Source of the DNA: JAXDLW01 sp050998755
Lineage (GTDB): Bacteria; Chloroflexota; Dormibacteria; DASZGP01
Assembly: GCA_050998755.1 (NCBI GenBank)
Contig: JBPCPW010000099.1
Location: 31,095-95,094, forward strand
Direction of reading: 5' to 3'
DNA length: 64,000 nt
A program made the position numbers and the translations under genes. The notes under the pieces are model-generated. The model saw only the letters and a program-made list of their open reading frames with translations. It had not been told where the DNA came from and did not search any database. The first letter of the stretch is position 1; each line of letters starts with the position of its first letter. Below, piece by piece: positions 42,016 to 50,139 of the stretch.

Positions 42016-45000
42016 ATGGTGAGTGGGCGGGGGCGGGCGACGGTGTTGGCGCTGGGCGCTCTCAGCGCGCTGCTGTTCTTTGGGCCTGTCACCGCGGCGG
42101 CACCGCAGCCCGCCTACCGCGCCAACGACTACGGCAACATGCTCAACATCCTGCCCCCGGGGAACAATGGCCTGGTCACGTTGGCCGACCTGGCGGCGCA
42201 CGGCGGCCCCAACGGGACGGGGGCGCGACCAGCGCACAGCAATGATCAGTACGACCTGTACCAGAACCTGCTCTACGGCTACAAGGGGCTCACCGACAGC
42301 GGGCTGACGAACTTCTATAAGGACGCGTCATTCGGGGTCAAGCCGGAGGACATCGACACTTCACAGACTGTCACGCTGGCCTATCCCGGGCACGGTAACG
42401 TCACGATCTACCGCGACAAACAGTTCGGTACGCCGCACGTCTACGGCGACACCGTCGAGGCCATGGCCTACGGCGCCGGCTACGCCACCGGGCACGACCG
42501 ACTCTTCCTGGTCGATGTGCTCAGGTACACCGGCCGCGGCCACCTCACCGAGCTGGTCGGGCCGTCCTGCGGTGACGAGAGCATGGACCGCAGTCAGCTG
42601 GCGCTCACCGGCTACACCCAGCAGGACAAACAGGACCAACTCGACCATATCGCCACCCTCGGGCCACTGGGCGCCGAAGCTCGCCGAATGATCAGCGGCG
42701 AGGTCCAGGGGATCAACAAATACATCAGCGACGCGATGATGAACCCCACCACCATGCTGCCCGCCGAGTACCCCGCGGTCACCGGTGGCCCACCGGGGAT
42801 GTGGCAGGACAGCGACATCATCGACATCGCTTCGTTGGTGGGCGGGATCTTCGGCAAGGGGGGTGGCAACGAGGTGGCTGGCGGGCACCTGTTCCAGTAC
42901 CTTCAGGCTCACTTCGGCACCACCGCGGCGCAGGCGATGTTCCGCGATTTCCGCCAGGCGGACGATCCCAATGGGCCCTCCACCCTGCAGGACAAGAGCT
43001 TCCCGTACAACGTCCACGACCCCGGCATGCTGCCCACCGCCAAGAACGCCTTCACCGATCCGGCCGCCGCGGTGACAGACCCGTTCAGAGCCAAGGAGGA
43101 CGGGGGCTGCGACACCAACACCAATAACCTCGTCGGTGGCATCACCGGCCTTTTGGGCCTCCATGGCTTCAGCAATGCCCTGGTCGTCGATGCCAAGCAC
43201 TCGACCAGCGGCCGCCCCATCGCCGTCTTCGGACCGCAGGTGGGCTATTTTGCGCCCCAGATCCTGATGGAGATCGACCTCCACGCGCCCGACTACGACG
43301 TGCGCGGAGCATCCTTCCCGGGCACCGCGTTCCTGGTCGAACTGGGCCGCGGCCAGGACTACGCCTGGTCGGCCACGTCGGCCGGCAACGACCTCGTCGA
43401 CCAGCGCATCGAGGTGCTCTGCCCGACCCCACCGAGCGACACGGATCCCAAGGCGCGCTACTACATCTCCAGCGGGCAGTGCACCAAGATGGACTACCAC
43501 CAGGACAACGAGAACGCCATCAGCAAGGCGGGTGGAATGACCACCTGCCTCCCCCCGTGCACCATCCAGCACGACATCTACCGAACCCACCACGCACTGG
43601 CCGACGCCGTCGTGCTCGGCTTCACCAAGACCCCCGAGGGCGTCCCGGTGGCAATCAGCAGCCAGCGCAGCACCTACGGCCACGAGCTGGACAGCGCCAT
43701 CGGCTTCCTCCGCTGGCAGCACCCCTCTTTGGTCCATGACGCGGCGTCCTGGATGCTTGGTGCGGCTGACATCGGCTACACGTTCAACTGGCTGTACGCC
43801 GACAACCGCGACATCGCCTACTACGACAGCGGCCTGGACCCGGTGCGACAGACCGACTACAACCCGGATCTTCCCGCCCTTGGCACCGGGGTCGCGGAAT
43901 GGACCGGCTATCTTCCTCCTGACCAGCATCCTCACGAGATCAACCCGCCCAGTGGGTACTTCGTCTCCTGGAACAACAAGCAGGCGCCAGGTTTCAGTGC
44001 CAGCGATGCAGAGTTCTCCTACGGCCCGATCTACCGCTCGCTGTCGTTGGAACTGCGGGTCCAGGCGGCATTCGCCAACCCGGGCAAGATGTCCCGGGCC
44101 ACCCTGGCTTCGGCGATGGAGGACGCGGCCAGCGTGGACCTGACCGGCGCCCACGTGGTGCCGGAACTGCAGCTGCTGCGCTCATCCATCACCGCGACGC
44201 TCAACCCGACGGACGCCGCGCACGCCACGGCGCTCCTCGACCGCCTGAACGCTTGGTCGCTGGCGGGCGCGCACCGGGTGCGCGCGGCCCATGGGGATGC
44301 CCAGTATGCCGATGCCCCCGCGGTGGCGATCATGGACGAGTTGAACCCTCGCCTGATCGAGGCGCTGTTCGACTCCGTGATGACCGACCCGGCGCTGGGG
44401 GCCACCGTGAACCACGACACCCCGGGCGCCGCGACCGGCTTCAGCAAGCACCCGACGTCGTTCGCCGATCAACCCAGCGCCGGGCTCGGCAGCGCCTACA
44501 ACGGCGGCTGGGAGAGCTACACCTTGAAGGTCCTGCGTCAGCTGCGCGGGGTCGAGCCTGGCGCCCCGCTGTCGCCCTCGATGACGTCGCGCCTCTGCAG
44601 CACCGGCCTCAGCGCCTGCGCTGCAGCCATCGGCGCGGCCCTTGCCGCGACGTACAACCAGCTTGCCTCCTTGAACGCGACGGGCACCGTGGCCTCCTGG
44701 ACCGGCGACACCGACACCCTGAATGCCAACCCCAAGACCACCATCCCGGCGAACGACGCAATTCGCTTCAAGGGAGTGGGGCTGATCGGCCAGCCGAACA
44801 TGGACTGGCAGAACAGGCCCACCTTCCAGCAGGTTGTCGACTTCCCATCGCACCGTCCCCGCAACTCGGGCACCGGGCCGGTTGCCGTTGCTGTTGGCCA
44901 GCCGGGACCGATGCTGCCTCCGACCTCGACGCAGCAATCGGCGTTGCTCCCCGCGCTGGTGCTGGCCGCGATGGGGATGATCCTGGTTCCTGGACTCTCA

Positions 45001-45027
45001 GTGCGCAGGCGCCGCCGGGGTCAATAG
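42016..45027 (+). CDS. Secreted penicillin-acylase-family Ntn-hydrolase (second paralog)
   Basis: A 1003-residue exported enzyme, paralogous to the one at 37316-40165. The signal peptide is ATVLALGALSALLFFGP. Like its paralog it has an N-terminal segment with NILPPGNNGL before the catalytic alpha chain (YRDKQFGTPHVYGDTVEAMAYG). The predicted cleavage/nucleophile is Ser386 in HGFSNALVV, with Phe rather than the usual Gly before the Ser, followed by HSTSGRPIAVFGPQVGYF. Later motifs are FNWLYADNRDIAYYDS and YFVSWNNKQ. The C-terminus has LPPTS, a hydrophobic segment and RRRRR. The start ATG has AGGAGG six bases upstream. It is divergent from the BNR gene. Confidence 0.9.
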   Translation: MVSGRGRATVLALGALSALLFFGPVTAAAPQPAYRANDYGNMLNILPPGNNGLVTLADLAAHGGPNGTGARPAHSNDQYDLYQNLLYGYKGLTDSGLTNFYKDASFGVKPEDIDTSQTVTLAYPGHGNVTIYRDKQFGTPHVYGDTVEAMAYGAGYATGHDRLFLVDVLRYTGRGHLTELVGPSCGDESMDRSQLALTGYTQQDKQDQLDHIATLGPLGAEARRMISGEVQGINKYISDAMMNPTTMLPAEYPAVTGGPPGMWQDSDIIDIASLVGGIFGKGGGNEVAGGHLFQYLQAHFGTTAAQAMFRDFRQADDPNGPSTLQDKSFPYNVHDPGMLPTAKNAFTDPAAAVTDPFRAKEDGGCDTNTNNLVGGITGLLGLHGFSNALVVDAKHSTSGRPIAVFGPQVGYFAPQILMEIDLHAPDYDVRGASFPGTAFLVELGRGQDYAWSATSAGNDLVDQRIEVLCPTPPSDTDPKARYYISSGQCTKMDYHQDNENAISKAGGMTTCLPPCTIQHDIYRTHHALADAVVLGFTKTPEGVPVAISSQRSTYGHELDSAIGFLRWQHPSLVHDAASWMLGAADIGYTFNWLYADNRDIAYYDSGLDPVRQTDYNPDLPALGTGVAEWTGYLPPDQHPHEINPPSGYFVSWNNKQAPGFSASDAEFSYGPIYRSLSLELRVQAAFANPGKMSRATLASAMEDAASVDLTGAHVVPELQLLRSSITATLNPTDAAHATALLDRLNAWSLAGAHRVRAAHGDAQYADAPAVAIMDELNPRLIEALFDSVMTDPALGATVNHDTPGAATGFSKHPTSFADQPSAGLGSAYNGGWESYTLKVLRQLRGVEPGAPLSPSMTSRLCSTGLSACAAAIGAALAATYNQLASLNATGTVASWTGDTDTLNANPKTTIPANDAIRFKGVGLIGQPNMDWQNRPTFQQVVDFPSHRPRNSGTGPVAVAVGQPGPMLPPTSTQQSALLPALVLAAMGMILVPGLSVRRRRRGQ

Positions 45028-45105
45028 ACCCCCACCGCGGACGCGCACCGCACGCGGCCGGGCATTCTCCTCACTTATCAACTGCGGTCCGATCCTGGTG
45101 GTGGG

Positions 45106-45111
45106 TAGGCT
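45106..45111 (+). promoter_or_regulatory. Putative -10 element for the GMC oxidoreductase
   Basis: TAGGCT, nine bases before GTG 45121; a GTG directly after the hexamer (45112) is therefore unlikely to be the start. Confidence 0.45.
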
Positions 45112-45120
45112 GTGCACGGC

Positions 45121-46596
45121 GTGAGTGACTTTGACGTAGTGGTGGTGGGCTCGGGTAGCGGCGGTGGCGTGGTCGCCAGCCGTCTCAGCGAAGACCCGGG
45201 GCTGCGGGTCCTGCTGCTCGAGGCGGGGCCGGACCTCGGTGCGTCGGTGCCGGACGCGATCCTTCATCCCCGACTCGGCAGTGGCGTTGATGAATTCGAC
45301 TGGGGATACATGGATCCGAGCATTGGCAGCGGCCTCCCCCGGGGACGGCTGGTCGGCGGCAGCAGCGCGGTCAACGCCACGATCGCGATGCGCGGGCAAC
45401 CGCAGGACTACGACCGCTGGGCCGAGATGGGTGCGAGCGGCTGGGACTGGCAGGGGTGCTTGCCCTATTTCCGTCGAATCGAAGCCGATGCCGAGTTCGG
45501 CGATGCCCCGTACCACGGCGCGGACGGGCCAATTTACATCAGCCGCCAACCCCTGCTGCCCAACGAACAGCTCTTCGCGGCGGCGTGCGAAGAGCTGGGT
45601 CACGAGCGCGTCGCTGACCTTAACCAGCCGGGGGCGATCGGTGTCGGGCCGGTGCCCCGTAACCTCAAGGACGGGATGCGCCAGAGCACCCTGGTGACCT
45701 ATATCGCCATGGCCCGTGGCCGGCAGAACCTGACGCTTCGGGCGGAGACGCTGGTCGACCGGGTTCTCCTCGACGGGGAGCGCGCGAGCGGCGTGGTCCT
45801 GGCCGGCGGCGAGGAGATCTCGGCCGGTCGCGTGGTGCTGGCGGCCGGCGCCTACAACACGCCCAGCCTGCTACTGCGTTCGGGGATCGGCCCGCCGGAG
45901 GTCCTGACGGCCGCAGGGCTCGAATGCCGCGTGGTGCTGCCCGGCGTGGGCCGGAATCTCCAGGATCACCCGGTCACCCTGGTCACCCTGCTCACCGACT
46001 ACGCACCGGACCCTGCCGTCCTTCGTTTCCCGGTAGCCCTGAAGCTGCGCGCCGGCGATGGACCGGGACTCGACGACCTCAAGCTCTCCTTCTACCCGGG
46101 CGACGCCTTCAACATGCCCGGGCTGACCGGGCTCTTCCTCGAGGTCAACGATTCACGGTCGCGCGGGCACGTCCGCCTCAGGAGCGCAGACCCTGGGGCG
46201 GCCCCGGCCATCGAGCACCGCTACCTCTCCGAGGGCCATGACGTGAACCTGATGGGCGCCGGTGTACGCCACGCGGCGCAATTGGCCGAGGTGATGGCCA
46301 GGTCCGGGCCCTGCGAGCTCCTGCTTCCAGACCAGGCGACGGTGGACGACGATGACGCGCTGCGAACGCACTGCCTGCAGTTCCATGGCACGGGTTACCA
46401 CCCAGCCGGGACCTGCCGCATGGGGGCGGCTGATGACCCTGACGCGGTCGTGGACTCGCGCCTGGAGGTGCGCGGGGTGGCCGGGCTCCACGTGGCCGAC
46501 GCCTCGGTCATGCCCGAGCTCCCTCGGTGCAATATCAACCTGCCCACGATGATGATCGGCGAGCGGGCCGCCGACCTCATCCGTGGGGTCCTCTAG
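45121..46596 (+). CDS. GMC-family flavin oxidoreductase (choline-dehydrogenase-like)
   Basis: A 491-residue FAD enzyme oxidising an alcohol, with either oxygen or a carrier as acceptor. The FAD-binding Rossmann signature FDVVVVGSGSGGGVVASRL is at the N-terminus, with the GMC signature 1 region PRGRLVGGSSAVNATIAMRG and signature 2 in GAYNTPSLLLRSGIGP. The C-terminal substrate domain contains the catalytic His in HGTGYHPAGTCRMG and the final VADASVMPELPRCNINLPTMMIGERAADLI. No signal peptide is seen, so it acts in the cytoplasm. It lies between the acylase island and the Pat/ligase pair; function in the island is unknown. Start from TAGGCT nine bases upstream. Confidence 0.93.
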   Translation: MSDFDVVVVGSGSGGGVVASRLSEDPGLRVLLLEAGPDLGASVPDAILHPRLGSGVDEFDWGYMDPSIGSGLPRGRLVGGSSAVNATIAMRGQPQDYDRWAEMGASGWDWQGCLPYFRRIEADAEFGDAPYHGADGPIYISRQPLLPNEQLFAAACEELGHERVADLNQPGAIGVGPVPRNLKDGMRQSTLVTYIAMARGRQNLTLRAETLVDRVLLDGERASGVVLAGGEEISAGRVVLAAGAYNTPSLLLRSGIGPPEVLTAAGLECRVVLPGVGRNLQDHPVTLVTLLTDYAPDPAVLRFPVALKLRAGDGPGLDDLKLSFYPGDAFNMPGLTGLFLEVNDSRSRGHVRLRSADPGAAPAIEHRYLSEGHDVNLMGAGVRHAAQLAEVMARSGPCELLLPDQATVDDDDALRTHCLQFHGTGYHPAGTCRMGAADDPDAVVDSRLEVRGVAGLHVADASVMPELPRCNINLPTMMIGERAADLIRGVL

Positions 46597-46619
46597 CCCG
46601 TGGTTGTCCGCGGGGCAGG

Positions 46620-46625
46620 CAGAAT
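46620..46625 (+). promoter_or_regulatory. Putative -10 element for the Pat-like acetyltransferase gene
   Basis: CAGAAT, ten bases before ATG 46636; it deviates from TANNNT at the first position and so is a weaker case. Confidence 0.35.
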
Positions 46626-46635
46626 TGCACTCGCC

Positions 46636-47286
46636 ATGCCTAACAGCCAGCTGAGCAGCGAGCACCTCGAGACGACCCTCGACGACGGTACTCGCGTGCG
46701 CTTTCGCCCCATTCGTCCAGATGACAAGAAGTGGCTGGAGCGCGGGGTGGCCCAGATGTCCCCCGAGTCGCGCTACCGCCGCTTCTTCTCCCCCGTCGAC
46801 CACCTCACACCGGAGCAATTGGCGTATTTCACCGAGGTCGACCAGGTCAACCACGTCGCCTGGGTGGCGACGCTCCCGCAGGAGCCCGGGGAGCCCGCCG
46901 TCGCGGTCGCCCGGTTTGTCCGGCCACCTGCCAGCCGCGACGCCGAGGCCGCGGTCACGGTCATCGACCCCTACCAGGGACGCGGCATCGGCAGGGCGAT
47001 TCTGGTGGTGCTGACCGACGCCGCGATCAAGGTCGGCGTGGAGCGCTTCAGCATGTTCGTGCTGGGCGAGAACGACACGATGATGAGGCTCCTCCACGAT
47101 GCCGGCGCGGTGCAGGACTCCGTTCATGACGGCGTCTACCAGATGCACGTTGCCCTGCCCCGTCGAATCGAGGACATCGATGCCTCGGCGGCGCCGCGCG
47201 TACTCAAGGTGGCGGCATCGGGCCACCTCCACGGTGAGGTCTCACCCGGCCTGCTCGGAACCCTTTTCAGGCTAGGACGAAAGTGA
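46636..47286 (+). CDS. Pat/PatZ-like GNAT protein acetyltransferase
   Basis: A 216-residue GNAT-fold enzyme. The N-terminal sequence VRFRPIRPDDKKWLERG, SPESRYRRFFSPVDHLTPEQ and NHVAWVATL resembles the catalytic domain of Pat/PatZ, which acetylates the active-site lysine of acyl-CoA synthetases and switches them off. The acetyl-CoA-binding motif A is IDPYQGRGIGRAIL. It lacks the cyclic-nucleotide or CoA-binding regulatory domain of mycobacterial or enterobacterial Pat. The gene overlaps by four bases (GTGA) with the acyl-CoA synthetase, its probable substrate. The start ATG 46636 follows CAGAAT by ten bases and lacks a ribosome-binding site. Specificity is inferred. Confidence 0.8.
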   Translation: MPNSQLSSEHLETTLDDGTRVRFRPIRPDDKKWLERGVAQMSPESRYRRFFSPVDHLTPEQLAYFTEVDQVNHVAWVATLPQEPGEPAVAVARFVRPPASRDAEAAVTVIDPYQGRGIGRAILVVLTDAAIKVGVERFSMFVLGENDTMMRLLHDAGAVQDSVHDGVYQMHVALPRRIEDIDASAAPRVLKVAASGHLHGEVSPGLLGTLFRLGRK

Positions 47287-48821
47287 CCGCGTTGACCGAA
47301 TCGATCGCCGAGGTCGTCTCCTCCGCCGGGCGGCGCTGGCCCGATGACGTGGCCCTCTCGCTGGGCACGCGTAACCTGACCTACGGCCAGCTCGACCGGG
47401 CGGTCGCCCGGCTCGCCGCCGACCTCCATGACCGCGGCCTGGAGCCGGGTGACGTGGTGGCGGTGATGGCCGGGACAGGGCTGGAGTTCCCGGTATTGGC
47501 CTACGGGGTGCTACGGGCGGGCGGGGTGCTCCTCCCCATCTCCCCGGATTCTCCGGCTCGCGAGGTGGCCCGCCTGATGAAGGCGGCTCAGGCGGAGATG
47601 ATGCTCTGCGACACCGAAAACGCCGCGACCGCCGCGGCAGGCGCGGGCATCTACGACCAGGGCTGCGGCGTGATCACCCTCGACGCATCAGCGGCGCGCC
47701 AGCGCGGCAACGCGCATGCCCTGAAGAAACTGATCGACGGCAAGGATGTGCCGGGGCCGCTGGCGCGCATCCCCGCGGGAAGCCCGGCTGTGATCCTGTT
47801 CACCAGCGGGAGCACCGCGCGCCCCAAGGGCGTGGTCCACAGCCACGAGGGGCTTCTCAAAAATGCCCAGTGCGTGGCGTATGAGATGGCCGGCCTGACC
47901 CGCAAGGACGTGATGCTGGGAGCGCTACCGCTGGCGCACTCCTTCGGTTTGAGCGCGGTCCTGAACACCTCGCTGCTGGTGGGGGCGCGCCTCGAGTTGA
48001 TACCTCGGTTCGACGCCGGCGAGGTGTGGAAGGCGGTCCTGACCCGGGAGATCACGGTGCTCACCGGCGTGCCCACCATGTACCGGCGCATGGCCGAGCT
48101 CCGGGAGGCGAGCCGCAACAGCGACCTACGCCTGGCGATTGTCAGCGGCGCGACGTGCCCTCGCGAAGTCACCAGGGACGTCCACCTGAGGCTAGGCATC
48201 CCAGTGATCGAGCGCTACGGTATGACCGAGGCCTCGCCGCTGACCTGGCGCCAGGTGGCTGACGACACCCCGGAGGGCGACGTCGGTTGGCCGGCGTGGG
48301 GAGTGCGCCTGCGGGCCGTCGACGAGAAGGCGCGCCCATTGCCGGCCGGCATTGCCGGGGAGATCGAGGTTCAGTCCCCGGCCATGTTCCTCCGCTACCT
48401 CTCGGCCCCCGACAATCGCGAGGCCTTCGACAACGGATGGCTGCGCACCGGCGACCTGGGGACGGTCCGCGTGGACGGCGGGCTGACGCTGAAGTCGCGG
48501 CTCAAGGAGGTGATCCTGCGCGGCGGCTACACGATCTCGGCGCGCGAGGTCGAGTCGGTGATCGAGCAACACCCGGCGGTCGCCGAGGCCGCGGTGGTCG
48601 GGCTGCCGGACGAGGACATGGGCGAGGACATCGCCGCGATGGTGGTTCTGCGCAGTGGCCGCCGGGCGGAGCCGGCGGAGCTCTGGCGCTTCGTCGGCGA
48701 GCGGCTGGCGACCTGGAAACGCCCGCGCCGCTGGCGGGTCGTCACCGAATTGCCGCGGACCTCGCTGGGCAAGGTCAAGCGGGATGAGATCGTCCGGAGC
48801 TGGATAGAGTCAGCGTCCTGA
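47283..48821 (+). CDS. Acyl-CoA synthetase/AMP-dependent ligase
   Basis: A 512-residue ANL-superfamily enzyme that activates a carboxylic acid to an acyl-adenylate and then acyl-CoA. The P-loop-like motif is ILFTSGSTARPKGVVHSH, followed by PLAHSFGL and YGMTEASPLTW (A5). GWLRTGDLGTV is motif A8-like and the C-terminal Lys497 lies in TSLGKVKRDEI, the position modified by Pat enzymes in homologues. No carrier domain. It is coupled to the upstream GNAT (GTGA overlap) and has a putative separate promoter downstream (TAGAGT within its end). Fatty or aromatic acid specificity cannot be told by eye. Confidence 0.92.
   Translation: MTALTESIAEVVSSAGRRWPDDVALSLGTRNLTYGQLDRAVARLAADLHDRGLEPGDVVAVMAGTGLEFPVLAYGVLRAGGVLLPISPDSPAREVARLMKAAQAEMMLCDTENAATAAAGAGIYDQGCGVITLDASAARQRGNAHALKKLIDGKDVPGPLARIPAGSPAVILFTSGSTARPKGVVHSHEGLLKNAQCVAYEMAGLTRKDVMLGALPLAHSFGLSAVLNTSLLVGARLELIPRFDAGEVWKAVLTREITVLTGVPTMYRRMAELREASRNSDLRLAIVSGATCPREVTRDVHLRLGIPVIERYGMTEASPLTWRQVADDTPEGDVGWPAWGVRLRAVDEKARPLPAGIAGEIEVQSPAMFLRYLSAPDNREAFDNGWLRTGDLGTVRVDGGLTLKSRLKEVILRGGYTISAREVESVIEQHPAVAEAAVVGLPDEDMGEDIAAMVVLRSGRRAEPAELWRFVGERLATWKRPRRWRVVTELPRTSLGKVKRDEIVRSWIESAS
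48805..48810 (+). promoter_or_regulatory. Possible internal -10 element for the carboxypeptidase gene
   Basis: TAGAGT lies inside the last codons of the acyl-CoA synthetase, twelve bases before ATG 48823; could allow separate expression. Confidence 0.3.
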
Positions 48822-48822
48822 C

Positions 48823-50046
48823 ATGTCGTTGATCGAACCCCGGCGCGGGCCGGGGCGGTGGGCTGCAATCGTCCCGATGGTGCTGGTGCTCCTGCTGGTC
48901 GCGTTGACCGTCTTCCAGCTGGTCCGGGCGGTGCCGGCGGTGGCGGCTCGACCGTCGGTGCCAAGCTCCGCGGCGGCGGAGGGGTCCGCTCCGAGTCTGC
49001 CCTGGCCGGCCAAGGGCGCCGGCGCGGTGGGGGCCACCGACATCGGGATGCTCGGCGTCGGGGGCCCGACCACCCCACTGCCGATGTTCAGCGTGGCCAA
49101 GATCATGACCGCGATCGTCATCCTGGATGACAAACCCCTGCAGCCAAACCAGCAGGGTGACGCCATCACCATCGACGCCGGCGATGTCGCGTCGTACCAG
49201 AGGCGCCTGGCCAACCGGGAGTCGGTGGTCAAGGTCCAGGCCGGCGAGAAAATCACTGAGTATCAGGCTCTCGAGGGCCTGCTGATCCCATCCGGGAACA
49301 ACATCGGCGAGCTACTGGGCAAGTGGGACGCGGGCTCAGAGGCCGCCATGGTTGTCAAATTGAACGCCCGCGCCACGTCTCTGCACCTGGCCAACACGAG
49401 GTTCGACGACGTCAGCGGAGTCTCGGACAAGACGGTATCCGTGCCCTCGGAGCTGGTGGTGCTCGCGGGCGTGGCGATGAAGCAACCCGTGATCGCCAGC
49501 ATCGTCGGCCAGAAGCAGGCGGAGCTACCGGTCGCGGGGGTGGTCTACAACGTTGACTACGCCCTTGGCCAGGAGAACATCATCGGCATCAAGACGGGTT
49601 CCAGCCCCGACGGGGGGGCGAACTTCGTGTTCGCTGCATCGTACGCGGTGACCGGGAGGCCGGTGACGATCCTCGGCGCAGTGATGGGCCTCACCACCCT
49701 CGACGAGGCGTTTGCCGCCAGCAAGGCGCTTATCGTGGCAGTCCGGCCCAACCTCGAGGTCAAGCACATCCTGACCAGCAACCAGACGGTGGGGCACTAC
49801 GTCACACCCTGGGGCAGCCGGACGGACATTGTCGCCAAGGAAGGCCTGGACGTGCTCAGCTGGCCGGGGATCATCCTTCGCACCCATTTCGAGGCGCGGC
49901 CGGTGAACCCCCCGGTGGGGCCGAATTCTCCTGTCGGTACCTTCTCGGTCAAGCTCGGCGACCAGGCGCTGATGACCCAGCTACTCACCGATACCGCCCT
50001 GGCCAAGCCGCCCACCCGCTACAGGCTCTTCCGCTCGGACTTCTGA
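48823..50046 (+). CDS. D-alanyl-D-alanine carboxypeptidase-like penicillin-binding protein
   Basis: A 407-residue S11-type serine peptidase at the outer membrane face. An N-terminal hydrophobic segment (WAAIVPMVLVLLLVALTVFQLV) after a short basic N-terminus acts as signal or anchor. Active-site motifs are SVAK (Ser90, Lys93), SGN (Ser157) and KTG (Lys257). The C-terminal domain after ~300 is unassigned. It trims the terminal D-Ala of peptidoglycan stems. The S11 family is usually 350-420 residues, so size is normal. ATG 48823 follows the acyl-CoA synthetase stop by one base and TAGAGT by twelve. It is directly upstream of the class A PBP gene, which is 93 bases away; a role in wall synthesis is clear. 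Confidence 0.88.
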   Translation: MSLIEPRRGPGRWAAIVPMVLVLLLVALTVFQLVRAVPAVAARPSVPSSAAAEGSAPSLPWPAKGAGAVGATDIGMLGVGGPTTPLPMFSVAKIMTAIVILDDKPLQPNQQGDAITIDAGDVASYQRRLANRESVVKVQAGEKITEYQALEGLLIPSGNNIGELLGKWDAGSEAAMVVKLNARATSLHLANTRFDDVSGVSDKTVSVPSELVVLAGVAMKQPVIASIVGQKQAELPVAGVVYNVDYALGQENIIGIKTGSSPDGGANFVFAASYAVTGRPVTILGAVMGLTTLDEAFAASKALIVAVRPNLEVKHILTSNQTVGHYVTPWGSRTDIVAKEGLDVLSWPGIILRTHFEARPVNPPVGPNSPVGTFSVKLGDQALMTQLLTDTALAKPPTRYRLFRSDF

Positions 50047-50123
50047 CCGGGCGGGGCGCGATCGCGCTGCGCCGGGTTCCAGGTCATGCCCCGGCGCTGG
50101 GGGTTTCCTGATACTCACGCTGT

Positions 50124-50129
50124 TAGATT
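50124..50129 (+). promoter_or_regulatory. Putative -10 element for the class A PBP gene
   Basis: TAGATT, ten bases before ATG 50140. It supports that start over the open frame beginning at 50086. Confidence 0.45.
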
Positions 50130-50139
50130 TGTCGCGACG

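Noticed and set aside
42361..44154. A 597-codon antisense frame across the second penicillin acylase
   Set aside because: Shadow frame produced by third-position GC; no motif, and the sense frame is a recognised family.
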